NCBI GenBank assembly: GCA_029237695.1
Contig: CM055273.1
Span: forward strand, 61,121,968 to 61,185,967
Reading direction: 5' to 3'
From: Conchocele bisecta
Taxonomy: Eukaryota; Mollusca; Bivalvia; Lucinida; Thyasiridae
DNA length: 64,000 bases
Within the stretch, counting starts at the first letter, position 1. Each line of letters begins with the position of its first letter. Position numbers and translations under genes: made by a program. The notes under the pieces were generated by a model that was not told the DNA's origin, did no database searches, and saw only the letters and a program-made list of their open reading frames with translations. Below, in pieces: positions 32,678-42,511 of the stretch.

Positions 32678-33115
32678 TGGTAACTTCCTAAACATGAACA
32701 CAAGTTTGATGGGTTAACTGTAATTTATCTCTAATAATAATGTATGTTCATGATCAGAGAAACATTCTAACTGAACAGGATTTCAGTCATTTGCAACCGG
32801 TGCATATTCTGATCAGTTTGCATGATTGCTGTTGTCCAAATACAGCTTGTTCATTTGCTAATAATTGTAAAATTTGAGTTTTTCTAATCCTAAATGATGT
32901 ATTGGAACAAACATTACATCCATTTTTCTAAATTAAGCAAATTTCACAGAAATTGTGCGTCGTAATTGCAAATATTAAATATTAAACAAGATTGAGAGAA
33001 ATTGTAACATAGTGTCTGATGCATCCAATTAAGTTTTAAACAGTGTTAATTTTACACAAATTGCATAATATCACAAACTGCTGGAATATTGATTTGACTT
33101 TGTAAGCCGACATTG
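32678..33115. other. Intron stretch without assigned repeat
   Basis: AT-rich; nothing recognised. Confidence 0.4.
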
Positions 33116-33359
33116 GTTAGCTCTTTGCTTGCTACCGGTGAAAATAACATCCAACAAATTACAAGTATGTTTCTTATTTCTCTCTGTAAATATGTCTTGG
33201 AATTTCATTAGAATTGAGTCCAGAGGACTCAATTCTAATGAAATTCCAAGGCATATTCATTATATTTATTGGGAGAAATGAAGGTAGCTATAATGAATTG
33301 TCGTCTGGTATTTTTTAACTATTTATAGCCCACACATTTCCCAGCATGCAAAGAGTTAA
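33116..33359. mobile_element. TTAA-P element, copy P1
   Basis: TTAGCTCTTTGCTTGCTACC at the left, CCAGCATGCAAAGAGTTAA at the right. Subterminal AATTGTCGTCTGG. Hairpin ATATGTCTTGGAATTTCATT, then AGAATTGAGTCC, mirrored through AGAGGACTC. Flanks are TTATTTCTCTCTG and GGGAGAAATGAAG. Confidence 0.83.
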
Positions 33360-34026
33360 TGAGCTTGTGCAGTTTTTCATATCGTATTCTTTTTCTTGAT
33401 CTTGATTAGCACAACTTAAAAGGAAGTCTGCAAAAATCAATTGTTTTCATGTCAAACATGGTAATTGTGTGAGCAGATTTTGTGCGTGTGCGTGCGCGAG
33501 TGCGTGTTTTTAAAACCCCTAAAAGTGTTGTATTATTTTGTTTATTTCTCTATTAAGGTATATGTTGTTATCACTCATTTGAACAATTTTTGTCTCAAAA
33601 GTTTCATATTACTATAATTGTATCCTGTCTCTATTAATGGGTTAAAAATTGTCGCTCCTGGCCATGCATGCGGCCCAGCCATTTGCTCAAATTGTTTTTC
33701 CTGCACATACGAGTGTACTATTTATTGTTCTGATTGGTTGTTTCTCCACGATCCGTATTCAACGCCACAAAATGCTAATAAAAGTAGCTGTATTGATGAT
33801 AGATCTATATCTGGCCCTGTTTGTAAGTAAATAATCTTAATTACAACCATGGGAGGAAAAAGGAACATGATATATTTCCTTTATTGATATTTGCTTGGTC
33901 ATACATGTGGCAGGCCATGAAAAAAAGGGGCTTATTGAGTTTATGACCAGTGTAGCCCAGGTCAGTCTGTGCTTGTCAGGGCCTACACTGTCCACTGTTG
34001 TTTTGAGGAAATAGTCATTATGTCTC
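33360..34026. other. Intron stretch, few remnants
   Basis: A GTGCGTGTGCGTGCGCGAG dinucleotide-like patch is at 33482-33510, an E left arm at 33548-33590, and a faint C trace at 33905-33990. No exon. Confidence 0.45.
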
Positions 34027-34214
34027 TATAAACTCTTCCACCCCCAAGTACGGTAACTGGAATGGATTTTGATAAGTTAATTTTGCAACCAATCCAATAG
34101 TCACAGAATGATTTTCAGACTGATTCATTTATTTGTTCTCAAAAATATGAAAATGATTTGCAAAAAGTGCAGATCCTGCCAATACCAGTATACGGGTCTG
34201 TAGTGAAGGGTTAA
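34027..34214 (+). mobile_element. TTAA-B element, copy B6, palindrome deleted
   Basis: AACTCTTCCACCCCCAAGTA to GGGTCTGTAGTGAAGGGTTAA. The central palindrome is missing: GCAGATCCTG jumps to CCAATACCAG. Confidence 0.75.
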
Positions 34215-34221
34215 CAAAGTA

Positions 34222-34417
34222 TTAACCCTTACTGACCATACTCTGAAACAGACGATTGCAAACACTGTAGATGCAGATGAGCCGGCTTGTAGCAAGCCAT
34301 GTCATCAAGATCTGCAGAATGTTTTTTGTCAGAATATCCCTTGTCTATTATAAATGGAATATTCCAGAAATGGGCATGGAACTATCAAAGTCTGATATTT
34401 AGGAGTGAAAGGCTTAA
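34222..34417 (+). mobile_element. TTAA-B element, copy B7
   Basis: TTAACCCTTACTGACCATAC to AGGAGTGAAAGGCTTAA; palindrome GATGAGCCGGCTTGTAGCAA / GCCATGTCATC. Its right TTAA is the left TTAA of B8. Confidence 0.78.
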
Positions 34418-34650
34418 CCCTTTCAACACCACCGGCCCACATGTATAGTGGTATTGGCAAAAAGTGTAGATCCAGATGATCCGGCTCTCATCAGGATCTG
34501 CACTATTTGCAAGTAATTTTCACATTTTTGAGAACAAACACACCCTCTTTTCATAAATGGACTACTGGTAGTCAGAAAATTATTTTGTGACAATTGGATT
34601 GGTCCAGAAATTAACAAATAAATATCCATTCCAGTTACTGAAAGGGTTAA
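34414..34650 (-). mobile_element. TTAA-B element, copy B8
   Basis: TTAACCCTTTCAACACCACC to CCAGTTACTGAAAGGGTTAA. The palindrome is shortened (GATGATCCGGCTCTCATC). Its right TTAA is the left TTAA of the next A element. Confidence 0.83.
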
Positions 34651-34886
34651 TCCTTACACCGCTACCTTAATTTTTTGTCGTCTGCTGTTTATTTTCTATT
34701 TTCCATGTTTATCATCAAAAACATGCTTTGACAGCGCAATTTAGAATAATTTACAACATGCTTTGACAGCACTTCAGAATCATTTCCATTGGAAATGATT
34801 CTGAAGTGATGTTTTAATTTGGAAATAAGGCAAGATATAAAAGCAACAGCAGACGACAATTGTTGTGTGTAGCGGTCTAGGGTTAA
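34647..34886 (-). mobile_element. TTAA-A element, copy A12
   Basis: TTAATCCTTACACCGCTACC to GTGTGTAGCGGTCTAGGGTTAA. Spare arm present; the right hairpin arm is cut after CTGAAGTGATG. Confidence 0.85.
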
Positions 34887-35278
34887 TATCTGTACAATAA
34901 AGGACCGACCATCCATCATACATGGTTCAGTCTACATGACATTCACTGCGATCTGGGGCTACACCGATTCAGCTTCAACATTGCGGCATATTTTGTCAGA
35001 GGACGTCACACATTGCCGTCATAAAAATCTGGCTATCTAGTTACTCCATCAAGTTTGTATATATTGGTTATAGTAGATACAGTATCGGATAAATCCTCAC
35101 AAATCGTGTTTCTACTATATGAGAGGATGTAAATTATGACCAATGTATAGTTTTTTATCTAGGAAGGCGGAAAATATATTTGAGCCAATCCAACTGGCTG
35201 AAATTACAACCATGATAATGGTATCTATGGTTTCGACTCTATCTTGTAATTCTTTGATATTGACGGTACATGTGTGTT
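34887..35278. other. Intron stretch without assigned repeat
   Basis: Nothing recognised on either strand. Confidence 0.4.
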
Positions 35279-35523
35279 TTAACTCTTTGCATGCTGGGAA
35301 CCTTGTGAGCTATAAATAGTTCCAAAATAGCAGACGACAATTCAATATATTTTCTTTTATTGCTCCCTGGAAATATCATGAATATGTCTTGGAATTTCAT
35401 AAGAATTGAGTCGAAGGACGCAATTCTAATGAAATTTTAAGACACATTTATACAGAGAGAAATAAGAAAAATACTGTTGGAAAAATGTTGGTTGTTTATT
35501 TTCACTATTATTCAAATAGTTAA
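35279..35523. mobile_element. TTAA-P element, copy P2
   Basis: TTAACTCTTTGCATGCTGGG to TCAAATAGTTAA, with AGCAGACGACAATTC subterminally. Opposite orientation to P1. Hairpin ATATGTCTTGGAATTTCATA is mirrored with some mismatches. Confidence 0.83.
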
Positions 35524-35601
35524 TAGCGCCTCCTTGCAATTGGAAGATACAAATGTTGTCAGTATTTCTGAGTTTCCCACCCATACGTTTCCATTTCGTT
35601 T

Positions 35602-35810
35602 ATAACCCTTAGAATGTTGCAAACAAAAATTGTGTCTGTTGTTGTTTTAATTTTTTTTTTCTTTAAATAAAACATGGTTTTGCAGCAGTTTAGAATCATT
35701 TCCATAGGAAATGATTCTAAAGTGCTGTCAAATCATGTTTTTGATGAGAACAAAAACATAAAAAAATAAACAGCAGATGGTAAAATTTAATTCAGCCTTG
35801 TAAGGATTAG
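35602..35810 (+). mobile_element. TTAA-A' element, copy A13
   Basis: ATAACCCTTAGAATGTTGCA to AATTCAGCCTTGTAAGGATTA; both TTAA sites have decayed by one base. Hairpin apex ATTTCCATAGGAAAT. Confidence 0.78.
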
Positions 35811-36111
35811 AAAAATGTATAGCATATTCAACTGATGTAAGAAATCAGGCATTTTGACAGCTTCAACCCCTAGAGTATATTCGGAATACAATTGTTAAAT
35901 GTTACGTCATTTCACATTTACTTGTCAGATGTTACATCAAATGCTCGTATGAATTAGAAGTAACACATCAGACTATATAAAATTATAGTGTTTCCATTAA
36001 CCGTGATTCCAATCATGTTGCATACCAAGACAGTTCAAATGACTATTGAATGTCAGCAACATATATGCAAAATATTTATTTTGTAAATGTGTTTTCCCAT
36101 ATTATGAATGA

Positions 36112-36292
36112 TTAACCTGTTCACCCCTAAGTAACTTGACATGGACTACTATTTTATGTTAAGTTTGAGAATGTTCCATTATTCAAAAAAGGGGGTGATT
36201 TAATAAAAAAAAAAAAAAATGTTCACAAATGGTGCAGATCTTGATGAGACGGCTCGTTATGAGCCGTCTCATCATGATCTACGCTGTAAATA
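36112..36292 (+). mobile_element. TTAA-B element, copy B9, right end lost
   Basis: TTAACCTGTTCACCCCTAAG through GATGAGACGGCTCGTTATGA / GCCGTCTCATC, stopping at ATCTACGCTGTAAA. An A15-type run precedes the palindrome. Confidence 0.75.
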
Positions 36293-36548
36293 TCATGAAA
36301 CGGATAAGTATATTATATAAGGTGTTACTGAATCAAATATTTTCTGCAAGACTTGGTAATTCCTCTAAAATGTTCTATTCTCACATCGAACCTCACAGAA
36401 CTGTGGGTGCATCCATTCTGGCATTCACACATGGGACCAATTATTCTGGTGTGGTAATGACACCGGACAAAATATCAGGATTATCCTGATTTCAGTGCTG
36501 AATTTGCAAAATTGTCTATGTGCAGGTGTAATATTATGGCCATCTGTA

Positions 36549-36785
36549 TATGTGGCTGTGACTGGAGAAATGGCACTTATGGGATTTGTGATCAGTGTAG
36601 CAAATTGTAAACTCCAGTAGCCTTCGTGATAACGATCTACTTTGCTTGCTAGAAACATGCATGACGGGTGTTTCATTGAATAGCGAACAGTGCAGATCCT
36701 GATCCTGATCGGATACACAGGCTGATCTGGATCTACAGTGATCACAAAACACATAAGCCCCATTTCTCCAGTCACAGCCACATAT
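36549..36785. mobile_element. C element, full copy
   Basis: TATGTGGCTGTGACTGGAGA to TTCTCCAGTCACAGCCACATA; the termini are perfect inverted repeats. GATCCTGATCCTGATCGG shows a small internal duplication. Confidence 0.85.
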
Positions 36786-37361
36786 ATGACCTTGTTTTTG
36801 AATGGACTCAAAACGGGAGGACATTCAATCTATCAAAAATATTCCGCTCAATCAAAATTATGGAAATGTTGTCCATTTCACTGTGAAATCTTGTGCAAAA
36901 TGTGTTTATTATCTGATGCCTGTTGTATTTGCTCATCTTTGGCTGTATAAACCATTCTGATGTACTATTGTTCTCCAAGCATCTGACATAGACATCCTGC
37001 TGTTACCATAGCGACAAGGGGCATAATTCACGGTGACAGAAGCCATCTCTCCTGCATTATATCTGTCAGGTAGTTCTTTAATGAAGAAAAATAATGACCG
37101 TAAATCAATTATTTTATCATAAGCCTCATAGGCATGGCTCCTTTACTATCAGAATTATGTCTTGCCCCCAGATGATTTTTGATAACAGGAAGAGCCCCCT
37201 GGTGGGTGGGAAATTAAGCAAGGGAGCTCACTGATGACTTGAGATTCAGAGACCATTATGGGAGACTGGAGCTGACAAGATGTGTCATCCAATATATTGA
37301 TAACAGATGAGTATCTAATATAGAACAGATTGTGTCATCACTCATATATGATTCTTCATAT
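36786..37361. other. Intron stretch without assigned repeat
   Basis: Nothing recognised. Confidence 0.4.
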
Positions 37362-37465
37362 TGCGACTGGAGAAATGGGGCTTATTAATTTTGCGACCAG
37401 TGTAGATCCAGATCAAGCTGCACGTCTGCGCAGTATCGCATAAGCTCCATTTCTCCAGTCACTGT
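37362..37465. mobile_element. C element, short internally deleted form
   Basis: GCGACTGGAGAAATGGGGCT to GCTCCATTTCTCCAGTCACT. Only about 100 bp, so it lacks the middle between the two arm systems. A second weaker C trace follows at 37480-37560. Confidence 0.72.
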
Positions 37466-37715
37466 GAGCCACTTATGTGTCCCTCCATGATAAAAAGAGC
37501 CTTATTAAGTTCATGACCAGAGTGTACTCCCAGATCAGCCTGCTCGTCCGCGCACTAATCATTACGGAATTTGGAAATAGCATTCCATGGAAACAAAAAT
37601 ACCGTATATATTGAAATAAACACCTTTGGGTTTGCAATTCTAAGAATTTTTAAGTACATTTTTACATCACAATCCTTGGAAAATTGCTTTGTATGTGAAA
37701 ATTGACTGAACATAT

Positions 37716-37980
37716 ATGAGACAAGTGATGTGATTTTGTACCTAAGAAGATGTGCGATTTTTCATGAAAAATATTTACATAATTTATATTTTCCATAAAT
37801 GACGTCGAATGTTGATGAAATGTTCAGAGCAAATGCGGAACAGAATTCCACATTTGCTCTGAACAGTTCATCAACTTACGACGTCATTTATGGAAAATAT
37901 CACAGTTTCTGTAAATATTTTTTTAGGAAAAATTGTGCATCTATTTAGGTACAAGTCACACGGCTTGTCTCGTATATGGG
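37716..37980. mobile_element. N1: foldback element
   Basis: ATATGAGACAAGTGATGTGA at the left mirrors CACACGGCTTGTCTCGTATAT at the right. Inner arms (TTTTGTACCTAAG..; TTTTCCATAAATGACGTCGA; GTTCAGAGCAAATGCGGAA) meet around CAGAATTCC. About 265 bp. Confidence 0.83.
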
Positions 37981-38112
37981 AAGTGGGCGACAGATAGAGA
38001 TGGAGCTAATGTTAGAGAGGAGGCGAATGCGGGCCTACAGGTACTAGGGGTAGAATAAATATGGTAGGCAGTTTTAGACTTGGGCTGCATGTGAGTTTGT
38101 TAGCTGGTCGGG

Positions 38113-38540
38113 TGCTATGTAGAACCCCCTATTGTTCACCCTCCCTTATTGTTACCCAGGTAACAATAGGGGAGGGTAACAATATCTGAGGACTGTAGAA
38201 TTTGTTGAACCCCCTATTGTTCACACTCCCCTATTGTTACCCCTCGGTAAGTTCGTCCAATCAGTTCTTGTGAGTGTCCGACAACAAAAGTTACCGACCA
38301 AAAACATGACGGCATATTGTATCGGATGTTTGGAGTTCGATATTGAGAAAATTTACATGCCAATATCACCATTGTATGCCGATATCACCATTCTGGTCGT
38401 CTATAAAACATGATTTTTATGACGGGTAACAATGGGTGAACAATAGGGGGTTCTGCAATTCTACATTCCTTCCTTATTGTTACCCGTCATAAAAATCATG
38501 TTTTATAACGGTGATATCGGCAAATAAATGTTGCAAAATT
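38113..38540. repeat. O: compound inverted repeat, CCCCCTATTGTTCACC
   Basis: GAACCCCCTATTGTTCACCC occurs in direct and inverted form four times. CTCCCTTATTGTTACCC/GGGTAACAATAGGGGAG make an early hairpin. ATGACGGGTAACAATGGGTG is mirrored near 38462-38490, and CGATATCACC/GGTGATATCGGCA also recur. It looks like one foldback element carrying a second, partial copy. Confidence 0.7.
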
Positions 38541-38868
38541 TACGTTGAAAAGCATATTCACAATACAGTTTGCTAAAATATTTCCAAGCACCGTAATACA
38601 TGCGAAATATCAGAGAGATTCTGTGAGGAAACTTGGGAAGAAAGCTGGTATAAAATATAGCTGTGACATACCATATGTCAATATTTGTGTTCCAGAAAAA
38701 AAAAAGTTTCAATTTCCCAGGAGAGACAATGAAAGACAGTTTATGTGTTAATATCCATGAGGGTGTTACAGTTATCCAATCTTGTTTACGTTGCTTGTTG
38801 CTCACACGTCAATGGTGTCGTAACTAATGTAACCAATTGTATTGCAATACGCTTTTACATGTATGAAC
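38541..38868. other. Intron stretch without assigned repeat
   Basis: Nothing recognised. Confidence 0.4.
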
Positions 38869-39226
38869 ATTATAGGAATGAATGGCCTTTTTGTGGAATT
38901 TATCGGGGTATAAACTTGGAAAAGTCGCGGGAATACTGGACGAAGGCCGGAAGGCCTCGTCCAGTATTTCCGCGACTTTTCCAAGTTTATATCCCCGATA
39001 AATTCCACAAAAAGGCCATTCATTCCTTATAATTCCAGCATTTGAAACAAATTCATCAAGAAAATGTGTTTATTTTCCGTTTTCTTAAGAATTATTTTAA
39101 CTGCACCTGACAGTTACGGAAAGTAGTTCGGCATGGAGTTTACTGGGATATAAATTTTGGACGGAGACTTGCAACGGACCAATCAAATGTTAGGGAATTG
39201 TGTAAATATTTTTGTGCTGGAATTAT
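38869..39226 (+). mobile_element. H2: hairpin-plus-tail element
   Basis: Hairpin 38869-39034 (TTATAGGAATGAATGGCCTT, mirrored; apex GAAGGCCGGAAGGCCTC) followed by the ATTCCAGCA...TGCTGGAATTAT unit. Carries the 17-bp CTTGCAACGGACCAATC missing in H1. Confidence 0.85.
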
Positions 39227-39722
39227 TTTGAAATATTTTCTTTCAGTTTCATATGGTGGTCGCAAAATATTCTTTTGAAAAAAAGTAGGAAAAATATTTA
39301 TAATTTTCTGTAAACGAAATGGTGTGTCCTCAGGAAAATATATTAATTTCAGAACGTAGAGCAGTCAATTGTTTCAGCTTTGTAACAGCACCTCAAATTG
39401 ATTAGACTAAGAGGCGGTGGGTTTGACTGAAGTTTGTTGTCAGCTCTGTTATTTATTACAAAGCCTTTTGCTATGAAACTAATGGTAGTCGTAATGTGGG
39501 AGGCAGGCAGAGTGCCCAGAGGAAACAAGTATCATGTACGTTTCAGTGACAGACAGCATAAACCCTGACCATTCCTTAAGATGCAGGGCAGTTGTTTCTG
39601 CCCCCACCCCCCTCTTTATTTCTTATTATGTGTCACATTTAGTTTTATGTACTAGCTGTGTGTAACAGGAATAGCATACACACATTTAAACATATATACA
39701 TGTATATGTATGCTTGTACCGA
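39227..39722. other. Stretch before the minisatellite
   Basis: No exon or repeat family recognised. ACATATATACATGTATATG near 39690 is a short palindrome. Confidence 0.45.
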
Positions 39723-40190
39723 TGTGTATGTTTATGTTGGTGTGTTTATGTTGGTGTGTGCTTTGAATGATTGTTTATAAGTGTGTATGTTTATGTTGGT
39801 GTGTGCTTTGAATGATTGTTTATAGTGTGTATGTTTATGTTGGTGTGTGCTTTGAATGATTGTTTATAAGTGTGTATGTTTATGTTGGTGTGTGCTTTGA
39901 ATGATTGTTTATAAGTGTGTATGTTTATGTTGGTGTGTGCTTTGAATGATTGTTTATAAGTGTGTATGTTTGTGTTGGTGTGTGCTTTGAATGATTGTTT
40001 ATAAGTGTGTATGTTTGTGTTGGTGTGTGCTTTGAATGATTGTTTATAAGTGTGTATGTTTATGTTGGTGTGTGCTTTGAATGATTGTTTATAAGTGTGT
40101 ATGTTTATGTTGGTGTGTGCTTTGAATGATTGTTTATAAGTGTGTATGTTTATGTTGGTGTTTTATAAGTGTGTATGTTTATATGCATTT
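39723..40190. repeat. 45-bp minisatellite
   Basis: Unit starts GTGTGTATGTTTATGTTGGT and ends GAATGATTGTTTATAA. Unit starts are at 39781, 39825, 39870, 39915, 39960, 40005, 40050, 40095 and 40140, so eight full units plus partial ones at each side. One unit is 44 bp; two carry TTTGTG for TTTATG. Units are nearly identical, which implies recent homogenisation. All forward frames have stops. Confidence 0.95.
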
Positions 40191-40312
40191 CGTCATGTTT
40201 GTACATCTTGTAAATAATAGAGAGCCCAGCCTCATAGAAGATTTGTTTTGCACTAAATGTGTAACCCTCTGAAAATAAAGTCTATTATTATTTATTATCA
40301 TTATTATTATTA

Positions 40313-40535
40313 TGGCATCAGATCAGGATTATTCTGATTTCAGGGCTGAATATATTTTTATTTTTTTTATTGTAAATATTCAGTTCTGATTTTGGGATTT
40401 TCCCCCCATTTGTACATGTACATGTACTTGTACAGGTAATATATGGGATTTAGTACTAAACCTATTGACCCGGCCTTAAATGACCTTAGCTGTTGATAGG
40501 CCGTTAAACCCCAACAAACAAACAAAAAACAAAAC
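40313..40535 (+). mobile_element. S2: 5'-truncated (CAAA)-tailed retroposon
   Basis: GGCATCAGATCAGGATTATT to GATAGGCCGTTAAACCCCAA, then CAAACAAACAAA, nearly identical to 50488-50735. 5' truncation and an A-rich tail are typical of target-primed retrotransposition. Confidence 0.82.
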
Positions 40536-40576
40536 TGTCACAGGCAAGTTTCAAACCCGGGTCACAGACATCAGTC

Positions 40577-40934
40577 AATAATTCCAGCACAAAAATATTT
40601 ACACAATTCCCTAACATTTGATTGGCCCGTAGCAAGTCTCTGTCCAAAATTTATATCCCAGTAAACTCCCATGCCAAACTACTTTCCATAACCGTGAGGC
40701 GCAGTTAAAATAATTCTTAAGAAAACGGAAAATAAACACATTTTCTTGATGAAATTATTTCAAATGCTGGAATTATAAGGAATGAATGGCCTTTTTGTTG
40801 ACTTTATCAGGGATATAAACTTGGAAAAGTCGCGGGAATACTGGACGAAGGCCGGAAGGCCTCGTCCAGTATTCCCGCGACTTTTCCAAGTTTATACCCC
40901 GATAAATTCCACCAAAAAGCCATTCATTCCTATA
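40577..40934 (-). mobile_element. H3: hairpin-plus-tail element, inverted
   Basis: AATAATTCCAGCACAAAAAT starts the tail unit, and the hairpin ends GCCATTCATTCCTATA. Same two-part structure as H1/H2 in the opposite orientation, 1.35 kb from H2. Confidence 0.85.
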
Positions 40935-41107
40935 GTGTCGCACCCATTGTTTGCATCACCCTTAATGGCCACCCTTAATATTGCATGACCCGGAAGAATG
41001 TATGTTTCCTGTCTGTCAACATCTACAGACATTTCAAACTTAGCTATTTTCGTGCAGTTTTATTATATACATTTTCCGGTCCTACAAAGTTTGCCCCTGT
41101 AGTCCTG

Positions 41108-41360
41108 CCCGTGCCTGTTTGACTAAACTTTGTACGACTAAAATGTTAGTAAGTGCAAATTTAGGATTGTCTGTAAATTTCAATTGATGGATTTACATGT
41201 ATTGAGCATAGGCTGCATATGCAGCCTATGCTCAATAAATGTAAATTCAATAATTGTTTACAAGAAAACATTGTTAATGTGAAATTTACAGACTACGTAC
41301 ATGTATCAAAATTTTGCACTTTCGAACATTTTAGTCGTACAAAGTTTAGTGAAACGGCCC
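41108..41360. mobile_element. I2: foldback element
   Basis: TTTGACTAAACTTTGTACGA to CGTACAAAGTTTAGTGAAAC. Same GCATAGGCTGCATATGCAGC apex as I1. ACGTACATG is inserted in the right arm. Confidence 0.82.
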
Positions 41361-41834
41361 TCTGTAAGATATACAGCTTTACAGGACCTACTGACCTGTA
41401 AGTTCTGGATGAGTTTCGCGGAGACTGGAAGCGAAGGCTACTGAATAGTTAATGCCAAGTAATGGTAGTATTGTGTTTTGGAGCGAAAATTGGCCAAGTG
41501 ATGACGCAAAATTTCTGCACAATCGATGGTAATAATTCCTGAAGGTAGCATAAACGTCTCGCGTGTCGAAGCCGGTAGGTAATTCCCGGATAGTTGATAG
41601 GTATCATTCTGACGGCGTGGTGTCGATTATGGAAAATGAAAACTGTTTAAGAAACGTGCAACATGGTCAGGTTCGTCCAGGTGCCAGTCTAGACGCCGTG
41701 CATTGAGATTGGGTCTACACCGGTGTCTCGACTTTAGTCGTGCAAAATAGAGGAAGCATTGGTTATGATTTGATATGATACTTATTACACAAATTTACTG
41801 ATTTTATAAGAAACCAGGCTATGCTGAGTTTCTC
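41361..41834. other. Intron stretch without assigned repeat
   Basis: Somewhat less AT-rich; no exon found. ATATTGAAACG-type sites and other signals were not convincing. Confidence 0.4.
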
Positions 41835-41982
41835 ATTAAAGGGTGTGTTTTTGCTCTGAAAAATATGAAAATTAGTTGCAAAAAGTGCAGATCCTGGTGA
41901 GACGGCTCGTCACGAGCCGGCTCATCTGGATCTACACTTTTTGCCAATACCATTTTCAGGCCCGTGGTGTTGAAAGGGTTAA
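41835..41982 (+). mobile_element. TTAA-B element, copy B10, left end lost
   Basis: TTAAAGGGTGTGTTTTTGCT, palindrome GGTGAGACGGCTCGTCACGA / GCCGGCTCATC, and right end GTGGTGTTGAAAGGGTTAA. The final TTAA is shared with A14. Confidence 0.78.
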
Positions 41983-42190
41983 CCCTTAGACTGCTACACA
42001 CAACAATTGTCGTCTGCTATTGCTTTTATATCTTGCCTTATTTCTCAATGGAAATGATTCTGAAGTGCTGTCAAAGCATGTTGTAAATTATTCTAAATTG
42101 CGCTGTCAAAGCATGTTTTTGATGATAAAAATGGAAAATAGAAAATATACAGCAGACGACAAAAAATTAAGATAGCGGTCTAAGGGTTAA
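41979..42190 (+). mobile_element. TTAA-A element, copy A14
   Basis: TTAACCCTTAGACTGCTACA to TAGCGGTCTAAGGGTTAA. The left hairpin arm is deleted: TTATTTCTCAATGGAAATGA joins the flank to the apex, leaving both right arms. Confidence 0.85.
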
Positions 42191-42511
42191 TACACTGTCT
42201 TATTACATTGAAAATTGATTTTATGCAATAATTAATACTTTCCTCATCAGGGGTGGTGGGGTATTGGGATGATGGACAGTCCCTGGATCTTTGGGACATT
42301 CTTAAATCAACAGTTTCTGTCTATATCCCACCTCCAAGAGGTCTAATTCCCGAGGGTGGGAACCGTGATTTCCCATAGGTCTAACTTGGGGACTTGGGAC
42401 AACTAATATCTCCATCCAAATGGTTGTTCAGCTGTCTATTTAGACCCTACCTGTCCAATAAAATAATTACTCGTTCTTACTTCAACAGAAATGTCAAAAT
42501 TAAGAAATCTA

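Noticed and set aside
36425..36811. 128-codon minus-strand open frame
   Set aside because: Translation of a C element foldback.
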